In this document: positions 28,490 to 40,549 of the stretch, in pieces
How positions within the stretch are numbered: position 1 is the first letter of the stretch
Layout: every line of letters begins with the position of its first letter
NCBI GenBank assembly: GCA_031308135.1
Contig: JAHLJT010000631.1
Span: 218,366,611-218,430,610, forward strand
DNA length: 64,000 bases
Source of the DNA: Acheta domesticus
Lineage: Eukaryota; Arthropoda; Insecta; Orthoptera; Gryllidae
Direction: 5' to 3'
The notes under the pieces: model-generated
What the model saw: only the letters and a program-made list of their open reading frames with translations
Told to the model about the DNA's origin: nothing
Database searches by the model: none
Translations under genes and position numbers: made by a program

Positions 28490-29255
28490 TCAAAAAGAAG
28501 GTGTTGATCGAAAATGGGACTAGCATCACATTTTTCTTACCGTTCTTTGATAGTTACGAGGGGAAAAGTGAAAGAAAAATCTAAGGTGGCTTTTGGTAAA
28601 TAATTGTTATAAAAATAGCCTAACTTTTACGCAAAACTACGCTAAAACTACTCATATTTCGAAAATATTCATGAATTTATTTCAAGATCACCCTTTAAAG
28701 AACAGATTTTATTAAATGAAAAAATCGCAACATTGTAGTTGTAGTAAGACACCGACAAAATCTTGATCCTTTGCAGTTATCGAAGTATCAAGGATTTCAT
28801 CGAAAATTAGATAGAATAAAAACCAGATAAAAAAGGCGTTCCACATAAGGCCAAATTCGAAATTATAAAACAAACAGAAGTTAAAGGTATTTGGTCAACA
28901 ATCCCTCCTTGTTTTAGACGGACGGGTGAACGGACGGACGGGCGGACGGACGGGCGGGCGGGGGCGGACGGGCAGTCGGACGGGCGGACGGACGGGCGAA
29001 CGACGGGCGAACGGACGGGCGGACGGACGGACGGACGGACGGACGGACGGGCGGGCGGCGGGCGGGCGGGCGGGAGGACGGACGGACGGCGGGCGGACGG
29101 GCAGACGGATGGACGGACGGGTGGACGGACGGACCGTCGGAAAGATGAACGATGAAAGATGAAAGACGGGGAATGAATGTTTCGCCATCCATGAAGGACT
29201 CAGAAATCATCGATTCTGACAAGATAACGTCTTAAAGGAAGTAAATTGTTTATTG
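28490..29255 (+). repeat. Dispersed repeat R2 with (GACG)n core, copy b
   Basis: The body matches 6.7-7.3 kb. It ends in a long array of GACGGACGGGCG variants at 28916-29140 and a short unique tail (ccatgaaggactcagaaatca). The array opens frames on both strands (Arg/Gly on plus, Pro/Arg/Ser on minus), which are not genes. Confidence 0.65.
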
Positions 29256-29264
29256 TATATTATT

Positions 29265-29830
29265 AATTGCTAATCATTCTTATTATTATTTAGACTTTTG
29301 TACTTCTCCCACGCGGGGGGGGGAAACATTCACCTGCCACTAGAGTTGCTATGGCTAGGCTCACTCGCACGGCTCCGATGAGCAATTATCGAGCGAGATC
29401 TGTGTATTTCTCTTAGGTCCTTCCATACTACATGTCAGACGTATCAGTAATAGTTTTTCTCACAATGCGACATGTGTCCAGAAAGATAGCTTTTTGAATT
29501 TCTGCCAGTACATGCTTTATATTTAGTTCCTGTAGCTGTTTGATGAGCGATTTTGTTACTATCCCGGTGGTAGAAATTGTCAGGGGACGGATATGCACTT
29601 TTTCAACCTTCCAAATCTTCTTGATCTCTTCCACATGTTCTCGGTATTTTGATATCTTATTGGAATATGCTGAGTGGAGATAATGTGCTAATGGAACTGT
29701 CATGTCGATGATGGTGACTTCCTTTCTGATTTTATGTAGCACCGTAATATCTGGCCTGTTTGCAATGATGGTTTTGTCTGTTCTAATCTCCCTATCCCAG
29801 TACATTTTCGTGGATTCATTTTCCATTCTT
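29265..29830 (-). mobile_element. Non-LTR retrotransposon 3' end, truncated (nuclease-like C-terminal fragment)
   Basis: The minus strand from 29805 to 29428 reads through about 125 codons in one frame: MYWDREIRTDKTIIANRPDI, then a hydrophobic strand ending IDMTVPLAH, KISKYREHVEEIKKIW and IKHVLAEIQKAIFLDTCRIV. The arrangement RPDI followed by IDMTVP fits the PD-(D/E) core seen in restriction-like endonuclease ends of R2-type elements; that placement is from memory of the family. A 3' UTR and an AATAATAATAAG tail at about 29276-29295 follow. The 5' part is missing, as expected for 5'-truncated insertion. Confidence 0.6.
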
Positions 29831-29832
29831 CT

Positions 29833-29872
29833 TCCTCTTCTTCTTCTTCTTCTTATTATTATTATTATTGAA
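29833..29872. repeat. (CTT)n-(ATT)n microsatellite
   Basis: A CTT run passes into an ATT run at the 5' edge of the truncated retrotransposon fragment. Confidence 0.85.
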
Positions 29873-29934
29873 GTTGTTACAGATGTTAGTAGAACACATG
29901 TTACAAAGGTCAAAGTTGACTAAATTTTCCCCAA

Positions 29935-30905
29935 CTCCTCTCCAATAACAGCTAAAAAACTTGACAGTACATAAACATGAAATATTATCAGGTTTAAATT
30001 ATTTCAAATAAAATAACAGTTACTTTTATGTATCGTATTTTTCATTAGAACTCAAATTTTATCAGAACTAACCCATACAAAAAAGACCGAAAAACAAAAA
30101 ATATACAAAATAAACTTACAATAAAAAATCTGCTAGCATTGTTAACTCCAATTACATCACGTGCCCTGCCTGAAGGAGAAGTACTCTGTCAGGTGTGATG
30201 TAGGTCTGTGTCAGTTTTCGCAATCCAAGAGGATAACCAGGGCCTCCTTCTGGGATAAAACATTTACCGAACGAACGGGCCTAATGACAATAATAGTTGA
30301 CGTGCACGGAGAAATCAAACAAATCCAGAGGTATCCGAGGTACATGACATACTTGTGGTGAAATGAAAACTTGTTTTGCAGCTTTTCTAAATGTTGATCT
30401 TTGTTTACATATAATATTAACGAAGGTGGTGCCGTAAAAATTATTGGTATGAGTTTTTAAATTTTAAAATGGGGTGCGGGGGACTGTTGATTCTGAAACG
30501 CACGATACAGGTATTAAAGTGATCTTCCGTTCTAGAGTTCTAAACTTTAACTTGACTTTTTTGAATGACTTTTTCAATCATATCTCCCCGCGACGCCAGT
30601 TACTAATGGGCAGAAAGCATATATTCGAATTAAACCAATCTCAGATGTCTATCGCTAAGTGATAAAAACTTTGTTTACCTTCTGTACTCCGCTGTAATCA
30701 CTTTGTTTACCTTTTTAAGATAAAGACAGCGATTGTTTTAGATCCTTAATAGTTTGTGAGCATCATATAATATTGAAATGTGTTGTTTTGGTAATGTTTA
30801 AAACTCTAAAATATAAACTATTATAAAAATTCAATGCCGAAAAACAGTAAAAGAAAAAGAGAAAGTTTGCTGAAGCAATTTCATGAATTTTGTGAAGAAA
30901 GAAAT
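29935..30905. other. AT-rich non-coding stretch
   Basis: Nothing recognised; two short open frames without family resemblance. Confidence 0.4.
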
Positions 30906-30909
30906 AACC

Positions 30910-31095
30910 AAAATATTAACAGAATTTCGTGTCTTTAACAGCAATTAATATATTTTGTTTCACGCCAATAAATGTTTGTTTGGAATGTTGTCATCAGTGC
31001 TGGCTGCGAGCCTTTACCTTCAACTCTTTATTCTACTGGGGGGAGGAATAGGCGACGGTCAAGAAAATTTGCACAAATAAGTGGATACCGTAACG
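30910..31095. repeat. 3' flank of gene B, paralogous to 44.38-44.54 kb
   Basis: The shared string of landmarks (gaatttcgtgtcttaacagcaatta-type, ttttgtttca.gccaata, cagtgctggct.cgagc.tttaccttcaactct) places this in the duplicated downstream flank of genes B and C. Confidence 0.6.
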
Positions 31096-32245
31096 AATTG
31101 AACTTCTCCAAGTTTTATTTGTACATTATTCTTTCGCTCCAGGTTGGGGAAGTACACTGCTTATTTTATTTCCAAATTATGTCACGGGTTCTCACATACA
31201 ACATGAATCTTCTTACCTCTTATATGTGTACGGGTAATTCTATATAGCATCACGATGACTGATAATTCTGTGGAAGAAAAACTATTTAACTGATGGCAAC
31301 TACAATGAATTATCATCCTTTTCTCTTTTAAAAACAATCAAATTTAACATTTATTGCTATAATTGTACACAATATTCGAGATTCCTTGAAATAAATAATT
31401 GAACTTTTCTTTGATTGATATGAATGTACGTACGGTCTTTTTTACTTCACAGATGAATTCTTCTCAGATGGTTGTCAAGACCGGCGCTGTCCAGTTGATG
31501 TCTTCTGTGCCTCTATTATTAATATGATTTTAGCTTATCGTCGGAAAAAATCCGAATACTCCCGGAATGTCTCTAATTATCTGGTATTTTAAGTAATCTA
31601 ATAGATTATATCGTGACCCGACTGCCCCTCGCTGGCTTTCGGATGAAGCCTCTACTCGCGACTATCGATTTTAATGAACTTATTAATATTTTTCTATCCA
31701 GCTACAAAGCTATCCTAACATAAACCCTTCGGAAAATACTATATCTGTTTAAATTAAATCAAATGAATTTACTTTAACACGCTAAACAAAACTTACCATT
31801 ACAATTTACTATTAATAATACTTTTGAAATTTAATTCTACGCCACGCCTGTATCTAAGAATTGACCATCACATATTCGCTCGATATTCTCAACCAATTAC
31901 CTTGGTTTACAATGAAAACTAACATTGAAACATACCAATTATTATTAAGAATTTCCCAGCTAAGCCGCTTTCATGAGAGTGAGAATATTTAACTTTCTTC
32001 ATAACCAAGACTTCCAAAGCCTATTTCACATTTATAGCATCTCATGACAACCGGGCCGTGACGAAACGTCATAGTTTATATAGCGCCTTGACATCAAACA
32101 TGGAGTCTCTATATTTTTTGATGTTACCCTATGTCTACTCTTTGACTTCTGAGCGCTGCCTATATGTACGATCACCTCATAATGGCAGACTTGGTACAAT
32201 TATTTTCATGAAAAATACCGTGGAGTCTTTTGGTATATCACAGTA
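31096..32245. mobile_element. Insertion in the B flank, related to 53.9-54.8 kb
   Basis: Absent from the paralogous flank near 44.54 kb, where the two outer sequences are adjacent. Its interior resembles 53945-54790 (ttgatggcaactac, tcggatgaa.cctctactcgcgacta, aacatggagtct). It therefore looks like a dispersed mobile element of unknown class. The ends are only approximate and no terminal repeats were identified. Confidence 0.45.
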
Positions 32246-34235
32246 CCTATGTCAAATACAGTCATATCCTAGAGGAAAAGTCTAGAGACTAGCAACTCTC
32301 ATCGATAGTTTTCGTGATTCTTTGATAAAACCCAGTGAATGTCGAAATAATATTTTAACAAACGGGTAGTGGTCCGCTCACTATATTTCCTTCCTAATTC
32401 TTGTCGTATCGTCACCACTTACACACAATTACATGCACTACATAATCACACATCGGAAGGTCGGCTTAGAGCTTGCTCAGGCGGGGATGGTGCCTCGCTG
32501 GATGGAGATACCTAGAATGGGAAATGTCTCAAACTGACGAGTAGTTTGGCACAGGATATCGCGTTTTAATGAGGGAAGACCATCCTGACCTCCTGAAATG
32601 TACAGGAAATATATGAATTAGGATTCACCACAATTACTGGAGTAATTACAAATCGGTTGATGCGCCAGGAAACTGTCAGTCAAGCCTTACGAAATATGAA
32701 AAGAAAGATCCAAAGATGTGTGTTGGACTCCAATTATTCTCCATCTCAGCAACAACTTAATCGGCGTTCGTACCCGTTGATTCATGCCTGACAGTTTCCA
32801 CCTGTGTGTTTGGACACACTCTAAAGAGCCAGCGTTGTAGGCTCTTTAGAATTTTAAAGATATTTATGACCAATTTGTGTAATTTTCACAGTTTTTTAAC
32901 ATCACAGAGAATTAGAGAACAGGATCGAATTGTATTGAGCGGTAGTAGATACATCTTAAGTCCAACTACATGGTCATTTTCAACACAATTCATAAGATCA
33001 CTCTTTTCTGATAATATTACTCTTTGACAGAAGTTATCGTTTATCGCCATATCCCAAATCCCGAAAATCGAAATTACATAGGTTACTTTTGTCCCTGTAA
33101 CTCACGCATATCTTAGGTGTAATAGCTGATATTTCAGACTGCGTGAACCAATAAGACGCTATTGTCAAGACAGAGGATCGTAAATATAATTTAATAGTTT
33201 ATAACTGTATTTGATCAATTACACAGATTTTGCCCGACCAACATACTATTGTCAAACCTGGAATATATGTGACTGAACTTGATTTTGTACATCTATCACC
33301 GAGACACCTGTTACACGAAAATAACCTTCCCCGATCTTGTTTCGGAATCTCCTACACCAATGTTTCAAACACTTTTCTTATCTTAACGTAGTGTGAAAAC
33401 AATTTTTTAAACATAATAAATTTTCATAACTAACATCTTATTTTTTCCTAACTGGCCACCCTGACTATTCCACCGAAACATTATTGATGTTTACAATTTG
33501 GTTCAATAAATGAAATCTGAAGTATCGATTCAACATTTTTTTACTAATAGATGATTTCCTTATATTTTGCACATTGTTGTTTTCAGTTTAAACATTATTG
33601 TTTTAATATTGCCACATTATCAACATTAAACTTAAATTGCGATTTAAATACCGAAATATATTTTATTTTTTATGTGCTATTTTATACTCAGTACCAAATC
33701 ATAAAAACGAGCAAAAATATAGGTTTCAGTGAAAGGAAGAATTAATAAATATACCTTCGTCTAAAAATGCATTTCCAAAAATTGACAGAGATATTCATTC
33801 TGCAATTTTATCGCCTTAATAAGCTGTCATATTGTCCAATACCTACTTTCAATATGCGAGACTTAGAAAATGATGATTTTAAAACTAAATATATGAATGA
33901 TACATGTAAATTAGGAATGAGTTTCATTTTAATAATCATGAATTTCATATAGTTTGTATTGTGAGCAATTTCTTAAAATTTCTATTCATTGCAGATTAAA
34001 TCATCTCGATCATTTCTAATCAATTTTTACATTGACATAATTACGTTGCTTGTGAAATAGAAAATCAAATACCATATGAATATCTACTAATTACGAAATC
34101 TTTTGCTATTTCGACATTACGCAATTAAACATTTAAAAATGTGATATATTTTGTTCCCTTCTATAAATAAGGTTGCGAATAGGGAATTGCGTTTGTAATG
34201 CGTAAAATAAAACTCAAATAATTGCTAAGAGATAG
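32246..34235. repeat. Duplicated 3' flank of gene B (paralogous to 44.55-47.86 kb)
   Basis: It runs parallel to the flank of gene C (ctagcaactctcatcgat.gttttcgtg, gggtagtggtccgct, ttacatgcact, gattttgtacatctatc, ttcaaacact). An extra block at about 32482-33040 has no counterpart in the C flank and is probably another insertion. No gene was recognised in it. Confidence 0.6.
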
Positions 34236-34241
34236 TTTATT
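34236..34241 (-). terminator. Poly(A) signal of gene B
   Basis: AATAAA on the minus strand, about 117 bp after the stop codon, in the conserved caataaactatctct context. Confidence 0.75.
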
Positions 34242-34357
34242 GACAGTGAGCGTACAGTTCAATGCAATTGGCAATCATTTGCACTTGAAACTAAAAAAAG
34301 GAAAAACGGAAGGGGAGCTACCAGAAGAGGGTGAGAATGAGAGGGCGAAGAGGAATC

Positions 34358-35890
34358 TCAGTGTTTGTGGATGAGCACAGAAGAGTAGGAGCTGGTGCCG
34401 CCTCCGTGACCTGCGATAGAGCCTCCGGAGCTGCCTCCGTGCCCACTACCGACGGAGCCACCGAATCCGCCGTGGCTACCTCCGATGGAGCCACCGAATC
34501 CTCCGTGACCGCCTCCGGTGGAGCCACCGAATCCTCCATGGCTACCTCCGATGGAGCCACCGAATCCTCCGTGGCCGCCTCCGGTAGAGCCACCGAATCC
34601 TCCATGGCTACCGCCGATGGAGCCACCGAATCCTCCGTGACCGCCTCCGGTGGAGCCACCGAATCCTCCATGGCTACCTCCGATGGAGCCACCGAATCCT
34701 CCGTGACCGCCTCCGGTGGAGCCACCGAATCTTCCATGGCTACCTCCGATGGAGCCACCGAATCCTCCGTGGCCGCCTCCGGTAGAGCCACCGAATCCTC
34801 CATGGCTACCTCCGATGGAGCCACCGAATCCTCCGTGACCGCCTCCGGTGGAGCCACCGAATCCTCCATGGCTACCTCCGATGGAGCCACCGAATCCTCC
34901 GTGACCGCCTCCGGTGGAGCCACCGAATCCTCCATGGCTACCTCCGATGGAGCCACCGAATCCTCCGTGGCCGCCTCCGGTAGAGCCACCGAATCCTCCA
35001 TGGCTACCTCCGATGGAGCCACCAAATCCTCCGTGGCTGCCTCCAGTGGATCCACCGAATCCTCCATGGCTACCTCCGATGGAGCCACCGAATCCTCCGT
35101 GGCCGCGTCCGGTAGAGCCACCGAATTCTCCGTGACTTCCACCGAGTCCTCCATGGCCTCCTCCCAATCCTCCTCCCAAGCCGCCGTGTCCGCCGCCAAG
35201 GCCGCCTCCAAGGCCTCCTCCCAGTCCTCCATGGCCCCCTCCATAGCCGCCGCCAACACCGCCGCCGTAGCCCAGCGAGGAGATGCCTCGCTTGGAGGGC
35301 TGCGGGGCGGAGGAGTCGACGGAGGCCGCTGCCGCCTTCTGCGCCGTCTGCTCGCCCGCCAGCACGGCGGCCACGGCCAGAGACAGGATCTACGAACATG
35401 TTGAAATGTAATGAGCTGAATGGAATAAGAGGAACGTGCGATCTACATTTCACCGCACTGTGTCTTAGTGTGCAATTATATTGATATCAAGGGTAGTATT
35501 TATTTTATTGTATTTAGAATAACAGCTTAAAGTATATTTTTGAATCATTTGCCTACCCAGTAACTAAAAGTGTTTGTCTGACCTATCAGCCAATGTATGG
35601 TTGAAATTCCTCAGAGCGTACAGCTGAGCTTTGTTCCCATATTTGTGTTCTGCAGTCAATGATTGCCCTTTATCAAGGTGAATTCCGAACTTTCATAATC
35701 ATAAAATGTATAAATTTTCGTACGAATTCTCTCTCTCATTTTTTCTCTGTAACTTTCCCTCTGTCTTTTCCACGAAGAAGACTGCCTTTTTATTATCATC
35801 TAATTCGGCTAACAGTTCACGTCCATTATGATATAGCACTGAGCTTAAATATTTCGCAATGCGAATACTCACCAGCAGCATGGTGTTCAT
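34358..35890 (-). CDS. Gene B: secreted HGGF-repeat protein, two exons
   Basis: Exons on the minus strand are 35873-35890 (MNTMLL, donor GTGAGT) and 34358-35389 (acceptor TCGTAG), giving about 349 aa with a 483-bp intron. The signal peptide, Ala-rich propeptide and KRGISSLGYGGG junction match gene A. After the first GGHGGLGGG units, the protein passes directly into an array of 11-aa units alternating GGSTGGGHGGF and GGSIGGSHGGF, and ends SSYSSVLIHKH. The Pro/Val exon and two introns of gene A are absent, as if exon 2 and the terminal exon had been fused by recombination between Gly-rich repeats. The protein is predicted to be extracellular, and a cuticle-type structural role is inferred. Long open frames in the other five frames are by-products of the 33-bp repeat. 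Confidence 0.87.
34440..35150 (-). repeat. 33-bp coding repeat of gene B with 198-bp higher order
   Basis: The 33-bp units (11 codons) alternate as 66-bp dimers. The diagnostic ggtaga variant recurs at 34583, 34781 and 34979, exactly 198 bp apart, so three dimers form a higher-order unit. Confidence 0.9.
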
Positions 35891-35975
35891 AATGAGAGCG
35901 GAGGCGGCGATGGCGTCGGTGGGACGGCTCCGGGCGCTCTGCCTGTCCAGGGACTGCGTCTGCCTTTTAAGCCTC
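35891..35975 (-). promoter_or_regulatory. Core promoter and 5' UTR of gene B
   Basis: The TTAAAA box (35965-35970) is 80 bp from the ATG. The conserved gggacggctccgggcgctct block lies between them. Confidence 0.75.
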
Positions 35976-35976
35976 T

Positions 35977-35980
<4 letters not shown>

Positions 35981-36021
<41 letters not shown>
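35981..36021. repeat. (CA)n tract upstream of gene B promoter
   Basis: A pure CA run of 41 bp, 10 bp upstream of the TTAAAA box. Confidence 0.95.
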
Positions 36022-36619
36022 GGACTGCCGCCCCCTTGCTGCTTCGCCCCCCTTCTAGCCTCCCCCGCACCTCGCCCCGCCACGCACCGCCGGACCTCAC
36101 TTCACCAGGCCACTCGGCCGTGGCAGCGGAGGAAGCCTCCGAGCATCCGTTGCACGTTCCGAACATTATGCATTTATTGCGAGGCACCGGGTGAGTGTAG
36201 CTCAGAACCAGCATTACCGCTGTCTTCGCAGCGCTTCAGACTCGTCGGTCATAGTGTTTGAACGCCGACGGTGGCAGTTTTTCTACACTAGCTACTTCAC
36301 TAGGTCGAGTTCGATGGAATAAGAGGATGGTGTTCGATGGTGTTTAGAGGAGAATTCTAGCCGTCAACCGCTCTGATTGCTAGGTTTTGCATGGTTTCTC
36401 CGATAAAACTATCTCTGCTAGTAGAAATGCGTCTGGAGGTGGAAGCCCTTTGCATAGTCGTTCATATGTTCAGACATAATCGTTCTTACATTGAGTCGTA
36501 ATTTTTCGTAGTCAGTCATTACCATTACTACACAAGAATATGTAGTATACAATACTTGTAAACATTCATATTCGAACACATACATTCGTATAGCATTACC
36601 GCTCGTATACCAAATACAC

Positions 36620-38255
36620 TGTTCTACAAGGGTTCTATTTGTGGGATAGAAGTGTGTGATTCCTTATGAATTTGCAATGGTAAGTTCATATCTGAAATCA
36701 AAATGTCGCGGTCAGGGATAGTTTTTTAGTAATTTTAACTTTTATATCATGAAAAAGGCATTATTTTCCGTAAATTGAGGGAAAGTTTGTAAATGACACT
36801 TGGCAACGTGGACTCCTGTATTTATGTCAAATGTTTTAATATTCAAATGTTGGTACTCCTCTCTCGATTGTATACTTTTATAAACACTACTTACCTCAAA
36901 CCTAGCCTCACTGTCACTGTCAGAAAGCCTGAAGTGAGAGAATGTTTAAAGTGATTTTTTTGTTCCTCGTGGTGGTACAGAAAGTGACAAGTAAGTTGAT
37001 AAGAAGAAAAGGAGAAAATAAGAATGTCTTTGTACAGCACAAATTAAAGATAATTATGATATAATTTTGATTTTTCTAGAAAATGTCTCGTCGGCGCTGC
37101 TGTCCAGATACTCACGAGAACATTTGCTATATCTGCGGAGAATCCACATTTGTAAGAAAGAGGAATAGTATGTTGCGCATCTTTTTCTTGTAAATTAATA
37201 AATTGGTGGAAAAGAGAAGAAAATACCATGCTATTTGCTGTACCTATGGTATGGTGAGAACCAAAAGACCATATATCAGACTGTTATTTGTGTTTCACAA
37301 AAATCTGGTAGCTCGTGAAGATATCCTTCTACCACCTCTTCATTTCCAATTCGGTTCAATTAAACAATTTGTAAAGGCGATGGATCCAACTGGCGAAGTG
37401 TTTACGTATCTTGCTGACCAATTTCATCGTCTTTGAGCAGCAAAAATAAAAGGTGTATTTGTAGGCCCTCAGATCAGAGAACTTCAGATAGATAGAAATT
37501 TTGAAACATGCCTCACTGACGCAGAAGCGCGAACATGGCAAAATTTCAAGAACGTGTCAGAAAACGTCTTTGGAAGAAAAAGAGCTGAAAATTACAAGGA
37601 AATAGTGAATCAGATGATCAAAGCTTATCAATAACTTGGCTGCAAAATGGTTTTAATAGTACATTTCATGGATTCTCATATTGACTTCTTCCCAGAGAGT
37701 TGTAGCGATGAACCGGACCAACACGAAGAGAGATTCCCTAAAGATATATCTACGATGAAAAAAAAATACAAAGGGAAGTGGATGCCTCTAATGTTGCCTG
37801 ACTATTGCTGTAGTATCATTCTAGACAAGGAAGACACTCGTTACAAAAGAAAAAAATAAGATATGCAAATTGTTGTTGACACATTTGTATCATTTTCTCT
37901 TTTTCTGTACGTCTTCCTTTAAAATACATGCTACAAAGTGAATTCTTTTGTGAAAATTGCCTCTGACAGCACCTTTCACGGCTTCCCTAATATAATGGAG
38001 CTAGAGTACGTAACTGAAATCAATCATCAAGATCATTGTAAATTATTTTATTGCTATTTCTTGAATTCCGCAAAATAAGTTTACATTTATAGAGAACCAA
38101 AAGATAAAATTTAGAATTCTGGTTAAACTATCCCTCACAGAGAAAAACTGGAAACAGATTTGGATTCACCTTTGAAATTACTATAAGAATCACAACTTTT
38201 TTCTCCAGAAATAGAAAAAAAAGTTTTTTTTGTAGAACAGTGATATTAGTTGTTC
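36620..38255 (+). mobile_element. Insertion splitting the upstream region of gene B
   Basis: The sequence up to about 36600 and from about 38256 is close to consecutive sequence upstream of gene C (50740-50890). The intervening 1.6 kb is therefore an insertion. It carries the degenerate CYICG-family gene described separately. Exact ends and terminal repeats were not determined. Confidence 0.5.
37083..37859 (+). pseudogene. Degenerate CYICG zinc-finger-like repetitive arthropod gene
   Basis: It starts MSRRRCCPDTHENICYICGE, a cysteine-rich N-terminus found in a multicopy gene family of arthropod genomes (recognised from memory; it has no settled function). After stops and lost sequence come LLPPLHFQFGSIKQFVKAMD, then KGVFVGPQIRELQIDRNFET, FKNVSENVFGRKRAENYKEI, KMVLIVHFMDSHIDFFPESC and HEERFPKDISTMKKKYKGKW, in the family order. 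In-frame stops near 37190, 37434 and 37632 and a shortened central part show it is dead. It sits inside the insertion upstream of gene B, supporting transposon-like spread. Confidence 0.7.
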
Positions 38256-38259
38256 AAAG

Positions 38260-38620
38260 AGTGGGTCGTATTGGTGAGTAGAGTCGGTCGAAATGGTGCG
38301 TAGATTTGGTGATAGTGGGGGGTATAATCGGTCGTAGTAGTGCGTAAAGTCGGTCTTAGTGATGCGCAGAGTCAGAGTCGGTCGGATGGATGCTTATAGT
38401 CGGTCATAGTGATACCTGAGCCGGTCATAATGATACCTAGAGCCGGTCATAGTGATATCTAGAGCTGGTCATAGTGATACCTAGAGCCGGTCATAGTGAT
38501 ACCTAGAGCCGGTCATAATGTTTCAAAGTGCTGCTTAGAGTCGATCGTGGTGGTGCCTAGGATTGGTCGTATTTTCCTAAAGTCGGGCGTAGTTGTTCCT
38601 TGAGTCGGTCACAGTTGCAT
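38260..38620. repeat. 22-bp minisatellite (ggtcatagtgatacctagagcc)
   Basis: About ten variants of agtcggtcatagtgatacct recur every 22 bp or so, most regular at 38395-38515. It is the gene B equivalent of the AGTCAGTCATAGT arrays upstream of genes A and C, expanded and moved away by the 36.6-38.26 kb insertion. Confidence 0.8.
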
Positions 38621-39009
38621 TGGGATATTATAGTATTATGTGTGCATGGAAGCAAACAAAATTGTTCATACGCCAAGAGCGTTTTTACGAGTTCAAATTA
38701 ATAAAAGAAAATAAAATTATTCAAAGCTCTTTTATTAATATCTTATATTATCTAAATCGAATAGAGTGCGAATGTACCGAAAAACAAATAGGCTCATTTG
38801 GTTCCTTTTTTGCAAAATTTCGTAAAGTACTTAACGAAAGAGAACCGTAAGATCTTATATGAGACAAATTAGTGTCCGAACTTTGCAATGAAAAACAACT
38901 AGTGAATACGTTCGGGCAATTCTAAATTTGAAGCTAGTTCTTTAGAAGTTATAGTTTCGCGCTGAATATCCCTTACAATTTTACGTATTGTGACTGTACT
39001 TACCTTTCC

Positions 39010-40545
39010 AGTAATTGTGGTCGCACATATCATAATTTTTATTTGTTTTGGGGCCAGGGATATCATTTCAGGGGGATATCTTTGATACAAATATCTGACA
39101 TTGGATTGATTATTAACACAAAAACAATGGTTTACAGAAAGAAAATATTCATCATTATAAACAAATGGGCTTGAAATCAACATTGACTACTGAACGCTTA
39201 ATTATTAGGAATTACATTCAAATGAACACATCAATCTTTCATAACAATTCTGTTTCTAATCATTTATTTACCTTCATTTTACCTCTGATATCAAATGGGA
39301 TCCCCCTATCTTACCACTTACCAACACATCATACATGAATTAGCACAATGACAATGCGTGCTTTAATACAGGATGCATGATACTACTGTTGAAATATCTA
39401 CCATTCCGCCCTCTACTCTGAGAGCCTGCTAATTACATTCCTGTCCCCCTCGCATTCTATACATCGACGACTACTCCGCCCACGGATCCTACATTCCACG
39501 GATTATATTCCCGTTTATCTGAATAAAAGAACCTAGTCGTAACTTATCTTACAATACCAATCATTCGAGTGCCACAGCGCCGGTCTCACGCTGTCGCCGA
39601 CTGATGTCAACACGACGCGACGCTCGCAGCCGCCCGTTGACCTTGAGGCGCCTTCGCTGCTGGGAGCACGCCGTCTGACGCTCCGATCGCCTTGGCCAAC
39701 CATTCCCAAACACTGCGTACTCCGCACACAACACGTTTCACCGGCAATCGCTGATGTCCGTCCATACACAGCAAGTTGCCGCATCAATCATTCAAGCCTC
39801 CCACATACTGCTTCCATGTTTCCCGCCATTCATCCACAATGTCTCTTATATTTTCCACCTTCTATCACAGCATTAGACGCATGTACATCACTTTATTGTT
39901 CTTTGCACTTGCTCTTTCTTTATTTTCTCTAAAATTGACGCTTTTGTGCGTAGCGGCGTCTAGTGCATACTCGTGCTCGCCACCCGCGTACATGCCAATG
40001 CATTAAACAGTCACTTTCACTAATATGCGGTCGCGCATTCACCATGTTGCGATTCAAGAATTGATGTCCTTACAAGATCTGCTTATCATCTCACATTACT
40101 TCCCTAAAACGCCATTCATGAAGTTCCTCAGTTTCAATTTTGTCCCATCACGCCGCCTTCACCACACTGGGCACGTGTCCACACAGCACACTATCGTTTT
40201 TTCCAAAAATCCGCACAATTACAGTCACTTTTTACAGTTCAATATCACAATTGGCGTTCTCATAACATATTGTCATGACACTAGTTGCTTTCACTACCTT
40301 ATGTCGCTGGATTACCTTGGATTCCTACGATCCCACTCGTACGCGACGCTCATACCGCCATTGCCTCTCCGCCTCTCTCCCGCGACTCTTCTACCTCGAC
40401 TCTTCTCCCCTTTCGCTCGGTCGACCTTCGCGGCGAGTTCGTTCGCCGAGCCAACCGATCCTTCCGCGGCGATCGACTTCTCCTGCACGCGCCAACCTTG
40501 AATTTCCCGTGCTCGTGAATCAATGGTCTTTTGACCATACGGTCA
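39010..40545. other. Probable insertion in the region upstream of gene B
   Basis: The flanks (gaagctagttctttagaagttatag before, gaacactgtgactttaaa after) correspond to neighbouring positions at 26450-26470 and 26620-26640 in the A unit. About 1.5 kb is therefore extra here. It includes GC-richer stretches at 39570-39780 and 40340-40500. No transposon ends or domains were recognised; the open frames at 40025-40501 and 40275-40703 look non-genic. Confidence 0.4.
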
Positions 40546-40549
40546 AAGT

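Noticed and set aside
32482..33040. Possible Tc1 transposase N-terminal relic in the gene B flank insertion
   Set aside because: A few words resemble the family by chance, but no ordered series of blocks could be read, unlike the clear fragment at 58.94-59.36 kb.
38260..38620. CRISPR-like regular repeat
   Set aside because: Units are contiguous 22-bp minisatellite copies without spacers, in eukaryotic DNA.
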